This document shows positions 34,945 to 45,235 of a stretch of 64,000 nt of DNA, one piece after another (within the stretch, counting starts at the first letter, position 1; each line of letters starts with the position of its first letter). The position numbers were made by a program, and so were the translations under genes. Source of the stretch: Euleptes europaea (lineage: Eukaryota; Chordata; Lepidosauria; Squamata; Sphaerodactylidae); contig NC_079317.1 in NCBI RefSeq assembly GCF_029931775.1, forward strand, positions 70,525,895-70,589,894, read 5' to 3'. The notes under the pieces are model-generated. The model saw only the letters and a list, made by a program, of their open reading frames with translations, made no database searches and was not told where the DNA came from.

Positions 34945-36280
34945 GTACTTCGGTTTTATTGTGATTACCCTTTTGATGTGAATATTACTTAATTGTAGTT
35001 AATTGTCTGTACAAGACATGTTTTACTAATACTATGTCAAATTAGACTTCAGCAGAGTTTCCGAACACAAACTATATTTCTATGTTGGTATTGGAGCTGA
35101 AATCAGAATTCTATCGAATCATAATGTTTTCAGCAAACCAAATGTAAAAACGGCAGTATTTGTCAGTTTGCCAGTTTGAGCTTGATACCAACCTCAAAAC
35201 TGGCCAGACTATTGGTATCCCTCTCACACATACTTCCACTGAAAGCAAGCAAAATTAATGTTCACCATAGGGAAAAATAATCATTCTGGCCCAAAAAGGT
35301 TTCCAGGATGTAAAACCCAGGATGCCTGGAATGTAACATGTGAAGAAAGCCCGGCTGGTGAGCAACAGCAGAAAAAGAATCGCAGTACAGGCAAGAAAGT
35401 AAATCTGTTTCTACTGAAGTCCATTGTAGGTTGCCATTGTATCAAATGGTACCTGGTTCATGACTTTTAAAACAATAAAATATCAAGAACAGAGTGAGTC
35501 AAAAGTATATGAAATGTCTTTGACCTAGAAGGCAACAGTTCCATTTGCGGACAGCTAGTAAACCTTTCTCTCTCTCTTTTTTCCAGAAACAAGTTGAGTA
35601 AACACTGTCTGGGGTCACTAATCTCTAGTTCAACCTAAAAGAGCACATGTAATCCAAAGCTTATGGCCAGGTAAGCTTACAAACAGACACGAGTTGTCAA
35701 ATGCCCAAAGCACACAATCTGAGAATGAAGGGAACATAGAACAGAGGGGCTGTTTTCTTCAAAAAACTTTCCCAAGTTTTGTATGGTCACACAACACCAG
35801 GGCACCAGTAATCCAATGGCCCAATTACAAATAGGTCGTTCTCACTGAGGTCAGTGGTACTTACCTATAAATTATTGTTAGCAGGATTGCACTGACAAAC
35901 AGAGAGAGAGAGAGAGAGAGAGAGACCCTGCTAACAGCAAGCTGGCAGCATCTGAATTCTATTTCAGCTGACCTTTTTCCTCTTCTTCCAGCAGGTATAA
36001 AGGCTGTGCATGGCCAGAGGTATGAACCCTTGGGTACAACACAAAGGACAAGAGCCAAAGGACTCTTGGCTTGCAGCCTGGGAACCGTGGTAGTAAGTTT
36101 GGTGGACTGTAGCAGCTCAGCTTTTTAAAGGAATTCCTCACCCTAGTGTTATTTAGTTAAATGCTTTTGTACTTCTGTAAGCCACTCTGTGGAGAAAAGT
36201 GGCATTGAAAATGCTTAATAAATACATTGAATAAATATATAAAAAATTTATATCCTGCCTTCCTATATTCCTGTGAATAT
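34945..36280. other. Intergenic sequence without recognised features
   Basis: Only a (GA)n run and a half palindromic-MITE-like text near 35830-35890. Confidence 0.45.
35901..35924. repeat. (GA)n microsatellite
   Basis: Twelve GA units. Confidence 0.9.
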
Positions 36281-36282
36281 AG

Positions 36283-36480
36283 GTGAACCGGGTTGGTTTC
36301 CCCATTCCTCCACATGAAGCCAGCTAGGTGACCTTGGGCTAGTCACACACTCTCAGCCTCACCTACCTCACAGGGTGTCTGTTGTGGGGAGGGGAAGGGA
36401 AGGTGATTGTAAGCCGGTTTGATTCTTCCTTTAGTGGTAGAATAAGTCGGCATATAAAAACCGACCTTCTTCTTCTTCTT
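36283..36480 (+). mobile_element. tRNA-derived SINE, 5'-truncated
   Basis: From GAACCGGGTTGGTTTCCCC through GGCATATAAAAACCGACC and a CTT tail. Confidence 0.75.
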
Positions 36481-36714
36481 GATGGCACTTTCCTCCAACA
36501 CAATGTATTTGTTGAAGGGGTATGTGTGACTTTCCAAGGAGTTAATCTGCCCTGGGTCATGCTGGGAACTGCAATTCTCAGGAGGCAATACAACAGAGTG
36601 GATACACATTGCACCATTAGCACACATGTACTGGCATCACAATCCAGGAACAAACTCCCAGGAAAAAAAAGAACGCTTGAGCTGATATTGAATCAAAAGG
36701 AAGGAGTTTGTCCA

Positions 36715-36832
36715 TTGTGTGTGTGTGTGTGTGTGTGTGTGTTAAGTGCCGTCAAGTCATTTCTGACTCATGGCGACCCTATGAATCAATGTCCTCCAAA
36801 GTGTCCTATCCTTGACAGCCTTGCTCAGTTTG
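36715..36832 (-). mobile_element. BovB/RTE LINE 3' terminus
   Basis: (TG)n run followed by TTAAGTGCCGTCAAGTCATT and GACTCATGGCGACCCTATGA, the complement of the standard BovB 3' end. Confidence 0.75.
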
Positions 36833-37228
36833 TCCATTACAAACCACAAATTGTTTTTCAAAAACCTCAGGTTTAAGACCGGGTGTGTGGAGCCACTGTT
36901 TGAAAAACACAAATCCCCTTTGGGCTTTTTAAAACTACTTTCATAGTACTTTGGATATTGTCCAGTATCTTTATATTATTGGAAAAAAGACTTGGCAAAT
37001 GGTTGCCCTCACAAGGTAGCTTAAACAACAACAACAATGAAGTAATGCAACAGCACAACTATGCAGTTCTTGGGCAATGGACTTCTCTGTAGCTGAAGTG
37101 TTCTAAAAAAAGTATTCAGTTTCTACAGAAACATTTCAGTATTTCTTTTTTCATGTTAGGGTTGCATTAAACAGTGATATAGTAAGTGGGGGGATGCTAC
37201 ATTTTAGTTGAACATTTAAAAATGTTAA

Positions 37229-37529
37229 AAGGTACAGGTACAGGTCTCCTGTGCAAGCACAGTGTCATTCCTGACCCATGGGGTGACGTCACATCCTGAC
37301 GTTTACTAGGCAGACTTTGTTTACGGGGTGGTTTGCCAGTGCCTTCCCCAGTCATCTTCCCTTTACCCCCAGCAAGCTGGGGACTCATTTTACTGACCTT
37401 GGAAGGATGGAAGGCTGAATCAACCTTGAGCCAGCTACCTGAAACCAACTTCCGTCGGGATCAAACTCGGGTCATGAGCAGAGCTTGGACTGCCGTACTG
37501 CAGCTTACCACTCTGCGCCATGGGGCTCC
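37229..37529 (-). mobile_element. tRNA-derived SINE with ACCTTTACC tail
   Basis: Complement starts GAGCCCCATGGCGCAGAGTG and shares its whole body (GACTGGGGAAGGCACTGGC, TGACGTCACCCCATGGGTC) with the copy at 62824-63116. Confidence 0.75.
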
Positions 37530-37551
37530 TATTAAAAATGTTTTTCACAAA

Positions 37552-37717
37552 TGTTCTCTTAGAGCTCTCTCAGCCCCACCTACCTCACAGGGGGTCTGTT
37601 GTGGGAAGGGGAAGGGAAGGTGATTGTCAGCCGGTTTGGTTCTCCCTTAAGTGATAGAGAAAGTCAGCATATAAAAACCAACTACTCTTCCTCCTCCTCC
37701 TCTTCTTCTTCTTCTTT
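37552..37717 (+). mobile_element. tRNA-derived SINE 3' half
   Basis: CTCAGCCCCACCTACCTCAC to a CTT/CCT-rich tail; adjoins another SINE on the left. Confidence 0.7.
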
Positions 37718-37719
37718 AA

Positions 37720-40700
37720 AAGATTTGTCACAGGGTCAATGATTTTTCATCATATTTTGTTTAAATTAGTTTTCTATTAGTACTGGTTTTTAAAAAAAGA
37801 TATCTGTAACTCCAAATTACAGTACTACCCCAATCTGTATTCATTGCGGAATACATTGTTAGAATAGGGTCCTTCATGTAACAAACCCATTTTGGGGTCC
37901 ATCCACATCACCTTCTGAGAAAACAGACAGGTATATCTGATGTTTCTTTTTCTATTCTCATTTGGTTGCTTGCACACTATGTTAATTAGGATACAAGATT
38001 AATCAATAAAGTCAATGGCAATCATTTGGAAGAATAGTTATGGATAGAGGGGGAGAGCTCATTATATATGCCCTTTGTACACACTCCCTTAGCCAATAGT
38101 AGCTTGATCATGTGAGCAAGGTGTGAAATCTCTTTCTCTGTTACATGTCCACGTGTATGCTGAATAGAGTCAAAATGTTAGCTCCACTTATGGCTACCTT
38201 TCCAGCCCCCTCTGTGGATAACCATCTGCTAAAGCTCCTTTTGGGGTCTGACAAGAGGGCAAGAGGACTACAACAACAGTAGCAACATTTATGTCATAGG
38301 CTTCATGACTAACTTCTGAATTCATCTTGACAGATTGTATTCTAAGGACCTTGATTTAATTTTTATAGTTGGTATATATGATACTATTGGTTTATTTTAA
38401 AAATTTTAACGGTATCATCCCTTTTGTGTGTGTTTATTCAGTATTTAGGAATTGTGTTTGTATGTGTATTGTAGTTTACTGTTTGTACTGGATGAACAGT
38501 CTGATAAAGTCTAACAAGCCATTGTTCTTTAGGGACTATACTATTGGGAATAAAGAAAAGAAAGAACTAATTTACTTTTTTATTATTCTTTCTATTTCAT
38601 CCCACTTTTCAGCCAAACTTGGCTCCCTGATTGGCTCACATGAATAAAAGAGTAATACTAATAAACATCTGTGTACAAAAAAAAATGCAAATGTTCCTTT
38701 AGCCACAGATTCTTGTCAAGGTCTGAATGATGGATAGAAGTCTGCTTGCTCCCTGCCCTCCCCATTTACAACTCTACTGAGCTCCTGGGAGTTGGAGAGG
38801 ATGGATAGAAATTGTCATCAGAGCCCATGAAAATGGAAAACAATCCTCTTCTTACTAGTACAAACAGTAAGCTGCTGTCTACAAACAACTACGCCCCAAT
38901 AATAAACGAAAGAGTGTATATTCAGATCAAAGTGACGCACTTTTAAACCCCATTAATTTTACAGGAAGCGTTAAAGCATATGGTGCTTTCACTAAATCGA
39001 TGGTGTTTCTAACTCCTTTGATTGGATTGTACTTTGAGTTTTTAAGATGGTACAATACATATTTGGGTCTGATTTCTGGGAACTCATTATGTTTACTTCT
39101 GTGGCTCATCTCATCTTTCTGTTTAACTAGGTTCTTCTTGCCCACATATGGAAACCTAGAAATGAAGGAAATGCCTGTGGTAGGGGATACTATGTAAGCG
39201 AACCAGGTCTAACATAACTAGGCTAACATAACTTGCCTAAAATCATACAGAGGTAATGATGTCAAACTTGAGTGGATCAGGCTTACTTAACCATTACTGT
39301 TCAATGCAAAGGATAAAGTCAATAACTGTAAAATATAACCTCTATAAGCTAACATGCAAAGTACCTTTCTTTTCTCTAGTGCCAGAGAGATCTAGAGGAT
39401 TAAAGCTCTATCTAGTGGCCAAAACTAGAATAACATGTTTAGATTAAAAATTTGTGCCTTACTGTTTTGGATGAGGTATAACAGAATTCTCTGGGTTGAC
39501 ATAGACCTTTCCATCGAAGGATCTGCTTCCACATCCATGCTCTTAAAAACAGACAGATAGACAGACAGACAAAAAGTTGTTGTGACAATTCTGTAAGCAT
39601 TTTATTGGGTCCTGGGAACATTTACCATATTTCATTTTTTCCTTCCAGGAAGCAAATAATCTCCACAGGGGAAGTGTGTAAAATGCAGCATTTCTCCTGC
39701 TACAGGTTTTCTGATATTGCCATACAATGCTTACAATGAAATCGGCACTCATACTGTACTGAGTACATGAGGATACCAAAGGTGCAGGCTGTTTTTCTGT
39801 GCGAATGAGTTATTGCTCCCTTACACAATCCAGGAACTGGCTCTGTTTAATGTATAGACTAGTGAAGCACAATTCAATACATCTTTGCTCAGAAGTAAGC
39901 CCACTAAATCAATTTGATTTTATTCTAAAGTATGGATAGAAATGCAGCCTTAGGGGGAAATGTGTTCATTGTTTTCAAACATTTTTTAAAAAATCTTAGA
40001 AGGAAAAGGGAGAACAACTGTACAAGAAATTCTCTGATGAAAGGGCAGGGAGTCAGTGGTTTGACAAGTGCCATCCTACACATTTTGACAGGGCGGCCCA
40101 CCTAAAACTATGCCAAGCAGACTAGCAGAGCTGCACTTAGACACAGGCTCCTCTTCCTCAGGGCAAAGGGGTTGCATTAGAAGTCCTCAGGAAGTATGGT
40201 TTAATTCCATTGGTCCACAGGCCAAGAATACTGCTAAGGATGAAGACTAGTCAGTCTCTTTTTAAGAGTCCGAACTAGGGACTTTGGAGACGGATTTATA
40301 CAGCTTCCCCTATTTGCCTTGGAGTGCCACCCAGAGGTTCAGTATGTCACTTTTACTTGCACATTGTACATGAATGTGTTTTGTCCTCTGTGTTGATCAC
40401 ACGCACGCACATCCTAACAACAAACACAGATCCTAACATTGTGATCATGTGTTTCATATATGTGATATGCAGATACAAATGTTACCACATATATTTGAAT
40501 CTACATTGTGTAGATATGTATAATGAATAAAGAGCGAGATAGTACAAGCCTAGGTTTATACATTTGCCTTGCCTTGCTGTGGGTAATAGTCATTACTGTT
40601 ATTAATAACTGGCATTTTTTTTTTCATCTGCTTCACAGAACCCTTGGTGGGGACACCAGAAAACTATCTTTTGCCAGGAGGCTCCATTAGTTACCTTGTT

Positions 40701-41120
40701 TTACAATCTCTCTCTTCCTCTCGATCTTGAGAGTGTTGCAACAGCCACTGTGCCCTGGCACCTTGTAGAACAAAGGCGACAGATATTGAAAGGTGGTTGA
40801 TTTCGCAGATCATTCATAATTAAGTTTAAACGCTGAGGTCTCTGGTGGGACATAATGAACACCGAGGATTGGGCTGCTCAACCGATTTATAAAGATGGTA
40901 ATGAAAATGGTGATCTGTGTCCTGCAGCCAGTGTGTGGAGGTGCATAAGCACATATAGTCTAAACATAAACTTTCCCCCAAAGCCTGATTGTGTGTTCGT
41001 TGGAAGGAGGAATCTGCCAAGGTATTTTTGGAAAGGCAAAGAAAGTGGGGGAAGAAGTTATTTGCGGAGAAGAACTGGAAATTTGGCGAGTAATATTCTT
41101 TCTCGCTTTTACACCTCGGA
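37720..41120. other. Long intergenic stretch upstream of FGF19
   Basis: 3.4 kb of AT-rich sequence with no gene and few recognisable repeats (partial MITE text near 39880-39950). It is the largest repeat-poor block next to FGF19. Confidence 0.45.
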
Positions 41121-41126
41121 AAGTAA

Positions 41127-41548
41127 GGCCACTTATGCATGGAAGGTTTTGCCTTGGATTTGCCGCTCTCTAGATGCACATTTCCCCCATCTGGTTCTTG
41201 AAGGTTACCCGGGCTGTGTGACCGTGGTCTTGGTATTTTCTTTCCTGACGTTTCGCCAGCAGCTGTGGCAGGCATCTTCAGAGGAGTAACACTGAAGGAC
41301 ACTGTCCTTCCATGCATAACACTGTCCTTCAGGACAGGAAAGAAAATACCAAGACCACGGTCACACAGCCCCGATAACCTACAAGAACCAATGAACTCTG
41401 ACCGTGAAAGCCGTCGCCAATATTCCCCCATCTGGATTCTCAAAACTCTGCCGGGGGGCTTATTGTTGAGTTCTGAGAATTCAGATGGAGGAAATGTGCA
41501 TCTAGAGAGTGGCAAATCCAAGGCAAAACCTCCCATGCGTAAAGGACC
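41127..41548. mobile_element. Harbinger-like palindromic MITE, interrupted
   Basis: Left half 41127-41194 (GGCCACTTATGCATGG tip) and right half 41423-41548 (ending CATGCGTAAAGGACC), split by the family A element. The arms are long inverted repeats (TTTTGCCTTGGATTTGCC and its complement). A preceding TAA is seen on the left but not on the right. Confidence 0.6.
41195..41422. mobile_element. Foldback Penelope-like element, family A, nested in a MITE
   Basis: 228-bp copy with the exact 13-bp duplication TTCCCCCATCTGG (41182-41194, 41423-41435), inserted in a Harbinger-like MITE. Intact minus-strand hammerhead-like core at 41244-41281. Located about 0.9 kb before the FGF19 TATA box. Confidence 0.75.
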
Positions 41549-41772
41549 TTCGCCGAGGGGTGTGCATGTATGGGGAGAAGCCATGTGAGGCTCCCAAAGC
41601 GAATCCCGGGACTCTCGGTTGCTTCCACGCCTGATTTCCAAAGTTCGGTCCCAGCTTATCAAGATTGCTACCGTCGGCGCTCGGCGCTGGCAGTTTCCCG
41701 AGCCAGGCGCCGAAGACAAGCAGCGACCTCCCGACTTTTCCCAATAAAAAGCCTGGTCTCGACAAAGCAGGA

Positions 41773-41942
41773 AAAGAGGAAGACCCAACAAGAGATGGAT
41801 GGACTCAATAAAGGAAGCCACAGCCTTCAGTTTGCAAGATCTGAGCAAGGCTGTCAAAGATGGGAGGACTTTTGGAGGACTTTCATTCATAGGGTCGCCA
41901 TGAGTCGGAAGCGACTTGACGGCACTTAACACACACACACAC
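41773..41942 (+). mobile_element. BovB/RTE LINE 3' end upstream of FGF19
   Basis: AGAGGAAGACCCAACAAGAG to the (CA)n tail after GCGACTTGACGGCACTTAAC. Ends about 160 bp before the FGF19 TATA box. Confidence 0.8.
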
Positions 41943-42101
41943 TCGACAAAGCTTGGCTGAAGAGCCGAGCCCGAAGGGTGTCCCGTGGGTCATGATGTAA
42001 TCCTGATCGATACCGCGGGGCGGGTATTGGCCCGGGTCCTGTTACGGGAGCGGCGTCTGTATCGGCATTCGCCTTATCGATCGGGGCTGATAAGAGAGAC
42101 C

Positions 42102-42108
42102 TATATAA
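42102..42108 (+). promoter_or_regulatory. FGF19: TATA box of FGF19
   Basis: TATATAA lies 314 bp before the FGF19 start codon in a GC-rich, CpG-rich stretch (about 41985-42680). It predicts transcription start near 42130 and a 5' UTR of about 290 nt. A GATA-type motif (TGATAAGA) is at 42088-42095, just upstream. The TATA box is obvious by sequence; actual use is inferred. Confidence 0.7.
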
Positions 42109-42259
42109 GGCGGCGCGTCGGGCTTTGCATCTCCTATCGCCCCCGCGGAAGAAATCCGCTCCGGAGGCACCCAGCTTGCACCCGCACCCCTCCCCGTGGG
42201 AACCTTTCGCCTCTCCGTCTCCAGTGCCGCGTTGGCCGGGAAGGGAGCCCTCCTCTCGC

Positions 42260-42400
42260 AATTCCCAGTGGGTCGCCGGGTTAGTCTGTCTGCAGGAGTC
42301 GAAAAGGGCCAGAGTCCAGGAGCACCTTAAAAGACTAACTCCCTACCAGAAAATAGTCTTGTTAGTCTGGAAGGTGCTCCTGGACTCTTGCCCTTTTCGA
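42260..42400. mobile_element. Foldback retroelement (family B, Penelope-like) in the FGF19 5' UTR
   Basis: 141-bp hairpin: arms GAGTCGAAAAGGGC...GCCCTTTTCGACTC with long complementary continuations. It is flanked by the exact 10-bp duplication CTCCTCTCGC at 42250-42259 and 42401-42410. Its left tip (CCAGTGGGTCGCC) is the reverse complement of the right tips of the other family B copies. The ribozyme-like centre present in other copies is missing here. It lies between the TATA box and the FGF19 start codon, so it should be part of the mRNA leader. Confidence 0.85.
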
Positions 42401-42421
42401 CTCCTCTCGCCACTGGCCGCG

Positions 42422-42656
42422 ATGGGGCAGGAGCTGCGCCGAGCCCGCACGCCTCTGGCTCTGCTGGGGCTCTGCTTGGCCACGGTGGCGCGGTCGTTCC
42501 CCCTCACCGACGCCGGGCCCCATGTCAATTACGGCTGGGGGGAGCCCGTCCGGCTCAGGCACCTCTACACCGCCAGCAGGCACGGGATGGTCAGTTTCTT
42601 CCTGCGGATCGACGGCGACGGGCGAGTGGACGGCGCCGGCGCGCAGACCCTGCACA
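42422..42656 (+). CDS. FGF19: FGF19 coding exon 1 (signal peptide and N-terminal trefoil)
   Basis: FGF19 is an endocrine FGF that signals through FGFR4 with beta-Klotho; in the adult it represses bile-acid synthesis, and in embryos it acts in ear and forebrain. The exon has 78 codons plus one base, with donor GTAAGT at 42657. The start follows GGCCGCG and opens a hydrophobic signal peptide (PLALLGLCLATVA, residues 11-23), with likely cleavage near residue 25. Mature sequence includes DAGPHVNYGWGEPVRLRHLY, nearly the family signature. Human FGF19 has a disulfide between the cysteines of SCFLRI and VDCA; here the matching residues are F59 and G71, so both cysteines are absent. A foldback retroelement occupies the 5' UTR and a Harbinger-like MITE begins about 12 bp after the donor. 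Confidence 0.95.
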
Positions 42657-42668
42657 GTAAGTCCACGT

Positions 42669-43113
42669 CGGAAGCGCACGGGAGGGTTCGCCTTGGTTGC
42701 GCCGCTCTCTGAATGCGCCTTTCCCCCCAGCCACGTTCTCAAGCCCCCCATGCAGAGTCCTGAGCATTCAAATGGGGGAAATGGGTGTGTGTGTGTGTGT
42801 GTGTTAAGTGCCGTCAAGTGGCTTCCGACTCATGGCGACCCTATGAATGAAAGTCCTCCAAAATGTCCCATCTTTGACAGCCTTGCTCAGATCTTGCAAA
42901 CTGAAGGCTGCGGCTTCCTTTATTGAGTCCGTCCATCTCTTGTCGGGTCTCCCTCTTTTCCTGCTGCCCTCCGCTTTTCCTAGCATGACGGTCTTTTCCA
43001 GTGACTCTTGTCGTCTCACGACGTGACCAAAATACGACAGCCTCAGTTTAGCCATTTGAGCTTTTAGGGTCAGCGGCATCTGGGGAGCGGCCAACCCAAG
43101 GCAAAACTTCCCC
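42669..43113. mobile_element. Harbinger-like palindromic MITE, interrupted by BovB
   Basis: Left half starts about 12 bp after the FGF19 exon 1 donor (GGGAGGGTTCGCCTTGG) and the right half (CCAAGGCAAAACTTCCCC) ends near 43113. A minus-strand BovB 3' end lies between the halves. The copy is diverged, so the left end is approximate. Confidence 0.55.
42785..43075 (-). mobile_element. BovB/RTE LINE 3' end in FGF19 intron 1
   Basis: Minus-strand frame still open for over 80 residues: KLRLSYFGHVVRRQESLEKT, VMLGKAEGSRKRGRPDKRWT and WRTFIHRVAMSRKPLDGT, the C-terminus of the BovB polyprotein, with a (TG)n tail. The uninterrupted frame suggests a young insertion. It lies in a Harbinger-like MITE. Confidence 0.8.
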
Positions 43114-43342
43114 TGCCTTTTTTAGGCAGAGCAACGCGGGGCTCCTCTTGGAAGGGGAGGGCGCCTCCTTCGCCTGGCCTTCGAGGTGGCGTTTGTCGCG
43201 GTTTTTTGGGATCGACATATTCGGCGAAGGGGCGCGACGTCCTGACACGCACCCGGCGTCTAACGCTGAAATTCCCACAAGAACGCGTGTGCCTATATAT
43301 GGGCACTTTCACACGCGCCGATTGATGCACTTTCAATGCACT

Positions 43343-43577
43343 AGTAGAAAAGGGCAAGAGTCCAGGAGCACCTTAAAGACTAACAAAAATATTTTCTGGT
43401 AGGGTATGAGCTTTCGTGAGCCACAGGTCACTTCTTCATGAGCTCACTTCGAGCTGTGGCTCACGACAGCTCATACCCTACCAGAAAATATTTTTTGTTA
43501 GTCTTTAAGGTGCTCCTGGACTCTTGCCCTTTTCTACTACTGCAGACAGACTAACACGGCGACCCACTGTGACTTAT
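43343..43577. mobile_element. Foldback retroelement, family B, in FGF19 intron 1
   Basis: 235 bp, flanked by the exact 12-bp duplication TTTCAATGCACT at 43331-43342 and 43578-43589. Starts AGTAGAAAAGGGCAAGAG and ends CCCACTGTGACTTAT. The central ribozyme-like boxes are degenerate (the first box reads ATGAAGA on the minus strand). It interrupts an older repeat whose pieces read CACTTTCACACGCGCC and GCACTGTAACTATCG. Confidence 0.75.
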
Positions 43578-43611
43578 TTTCAATGCACTGTAACTATCGT
43601 TGGCAAGTGGA

Positions 43612-43789
43612 TTTTGCCATTTCACGAGCTTTTGCCCTGGATTTGCCACTCCCTAGATGCACGTTTTCCCCATCTGAAGTTTCAAAACTCTGCCTGGGGG
43701 CTGTTTTGAGTGTTGAGAATTTGGAGGGGGGGGGGAAATGTCCATCCAGAGAGCGCAAACCCAAGGCAAAACCTCCCATGAATAAATGA
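43612..43789. mobile_element. Harbinger-like palindromic MITE, FGF19 intron 1
   Basis: Uninterrupted palindromic copy: TTTTGCCCTGGATTTGCC on the left and CCAAGGCAAAACCTCCCATG on the right, with a G-run in the centre. Tips are diverged. Confidence 0.6.
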
Positions 43790-43942
43790 AACCCACCTTC
43801 AAAGCGCGCTGGAAGTGGATTGAAAGCCCATCGTCCAGCATGTGCGGGAGCGCCCACGTGTGATGCTTGCCCAAAGGCGATCTTTCCCCCTCGTCCCCCG
43901 CCCACGGAGCGTTATAACGTTGGGTTTTCTTTCCCCGCACAG

Positions 43943-44046
43943 GTTTGCTGGAGATCAGAGCCGTGTCGGTCCGCGTGGTGGCCATCAAGGGGGTGCACAG
44001 CTCTCGCTACCTTTGCATGGAAGAGGAAGGGAGGCTGCGCGGGCTT
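43943..44046 (+). CDS. FGF19: FGF19 coding exon 2
   Basis: 104-bp exon, acceptor CCGCACAG, donor GTAAGT at 44047. It joins exon 1 in phase 1 to give LHS-LLEIRAVSVRVVAIKGVH and then SSRYLCMEEEGRLRGL. This matches human FGF19 LLEIKAVALRTVAIKGVHSVRYLCM closely. C103 here pairs in the family with the cysteine of EDC in exon 3 (C121), and both are present, so the second disulfide is kept. Intact frame. Confidence 0.96.
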
Positions 44047-45148
44047 GTAAGTTGCGGCGGGGGAGCGGGGGGGGCAGACCCTTACCCCGGTAATCGCCTA
44101 GGGAAAGGGCTTGCCTGCATTCGCCTGACTGCTCCAGTCAGCCCGAGCCGGACAAAACAATAGCAGCACGCCAAATTTCTCTTCTCCGCACACAGCAAAA
44201 GCAGTCTAAACGGGATCACACACGTGCTGGGGGAGGGAGTCTTCCTCTAAAAATGATTTTGTGTTCGCCTCTCAGTGGTAGAAGACAGAACACCCCCCCT
44301 GCAAAAAAAAAACCAAAATAATAATAATAATAAAAGCACACACAACTCACCCAAATTAATTATTATTTTTTCAATGGGAATGCTACTTTGGTTGATAACA
44401 ACATTTAAGCAAAGGGGATACTTGTCCGATTTTGAATTATTTACAATAACAAGGCTGTGAAGTAACAAAATGAATCGAAGCCAGGGGATTATTAAGGCTG
44501 CGAACAAAAGAGGGCCCAGAGAAAAGAGTTTGATCTCTGTCATTATTCACCAGGCTGTTAGGGGTTTCCCCCCTTTGATGGGATGAATAGAGGCAGAAGC
44601 GGCCTGAAAGGAGGAGGAAGGCAAAGCAGCATTCCAGAAATCTGAATACCAAGATTTACTATTTTTTGTAGATTTCTTTTCTGACCTGCTTCAAGGGGCT
44701 CGGGGCTGAAGAGTTGATCTTTATCTCCGTCTGCCCTCACAACGACCCTTAAGGTATATGAGGCTAAGAGATAATGATGCAGCCAAGGCCACCCAGTAAA
44801 CTGGCTGAGGAAGGATTTCGGCCTGGGCTCCCCATGCCCAAACCCAACTCCCTAAGCCAGTTCGTCACATGATAACATTCAGGATTCTAGGAGGCTCTAC
44901 ACACTGAGACCTTTGATATTGTCTCACCCCAATTTCTTACCATTTTAATCCTATTTTTAGTTAGAATTTAAAAAAAAACACTGAAGGACTGTTGAATCCA
45001 TGTTCTTCTACTGGGACGAATAGAGTCAACTGGGCTGGATTACGATAATATTTATTGCACAGAACTATAACTGATACTGGCATGTTATCTTTTTACTGTT
45101 CAGATTAGGCATACTGTATAAAATTGCTTCTTTGAAGGAGCTACATTT

Positions 45149-45235
45149 GCAGTGCAATCCTAAACAGTTACACTTTTCTAAATTCATTCGAGTCAGTGGG
45201 TTAAGAGGGCGTAGCTCTGTTTAGGATTGCACTGC
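45149..45235. mobile_element. Short palindromic MITE with exact 19-bp TIRs
   Basis: GCAGTGCAATCCTAAACAG at 45149-45167 and its exact complement at 45217-45235. Same family as 821-906 and the partial copies at 2007-2079, 20332-20442 and 51735-51834. Confidence 0.7.

Larger units (their letters stand above)
42657..43942 (+). other. FGF19: FGF19 intron 1
   Basis: 1.3-kb intron made mostly of transposons: a Harbinger-like palindromic MITE beginning about 12 bp after the donor, interrupted by a minus-strand BovB 3' end; a foldback retroelement with exact 12-bp target duplication; and a second Harbinger-like copy. CpG-rich sequence resumes near 43800 before exon 2. Confidence 0.85.

Noticed and set aside
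36382-36876. 164-codon plus-strand open frame
   Set aside because: Crosses a SINE tail, unique DNA and a BovB (TG)n end; composite of repeats.
40826-41938. 370-codon open frame on the minus strand upstream of FGF19
   Set aside because: It runs through a BovB tail, a Harbinger-like MITE and a Penelope-like element in turn; the peptide is translated repeats with no domain. Chance opening by GC-rich repeats.
42012-42410. Alternative upstream FGF19 start codons
   Set aside because: Upstream ATG triplets are out of frame or in the foldback; only the ATG at 42422 leads directly to a signal peptide and the FGF19 signature.
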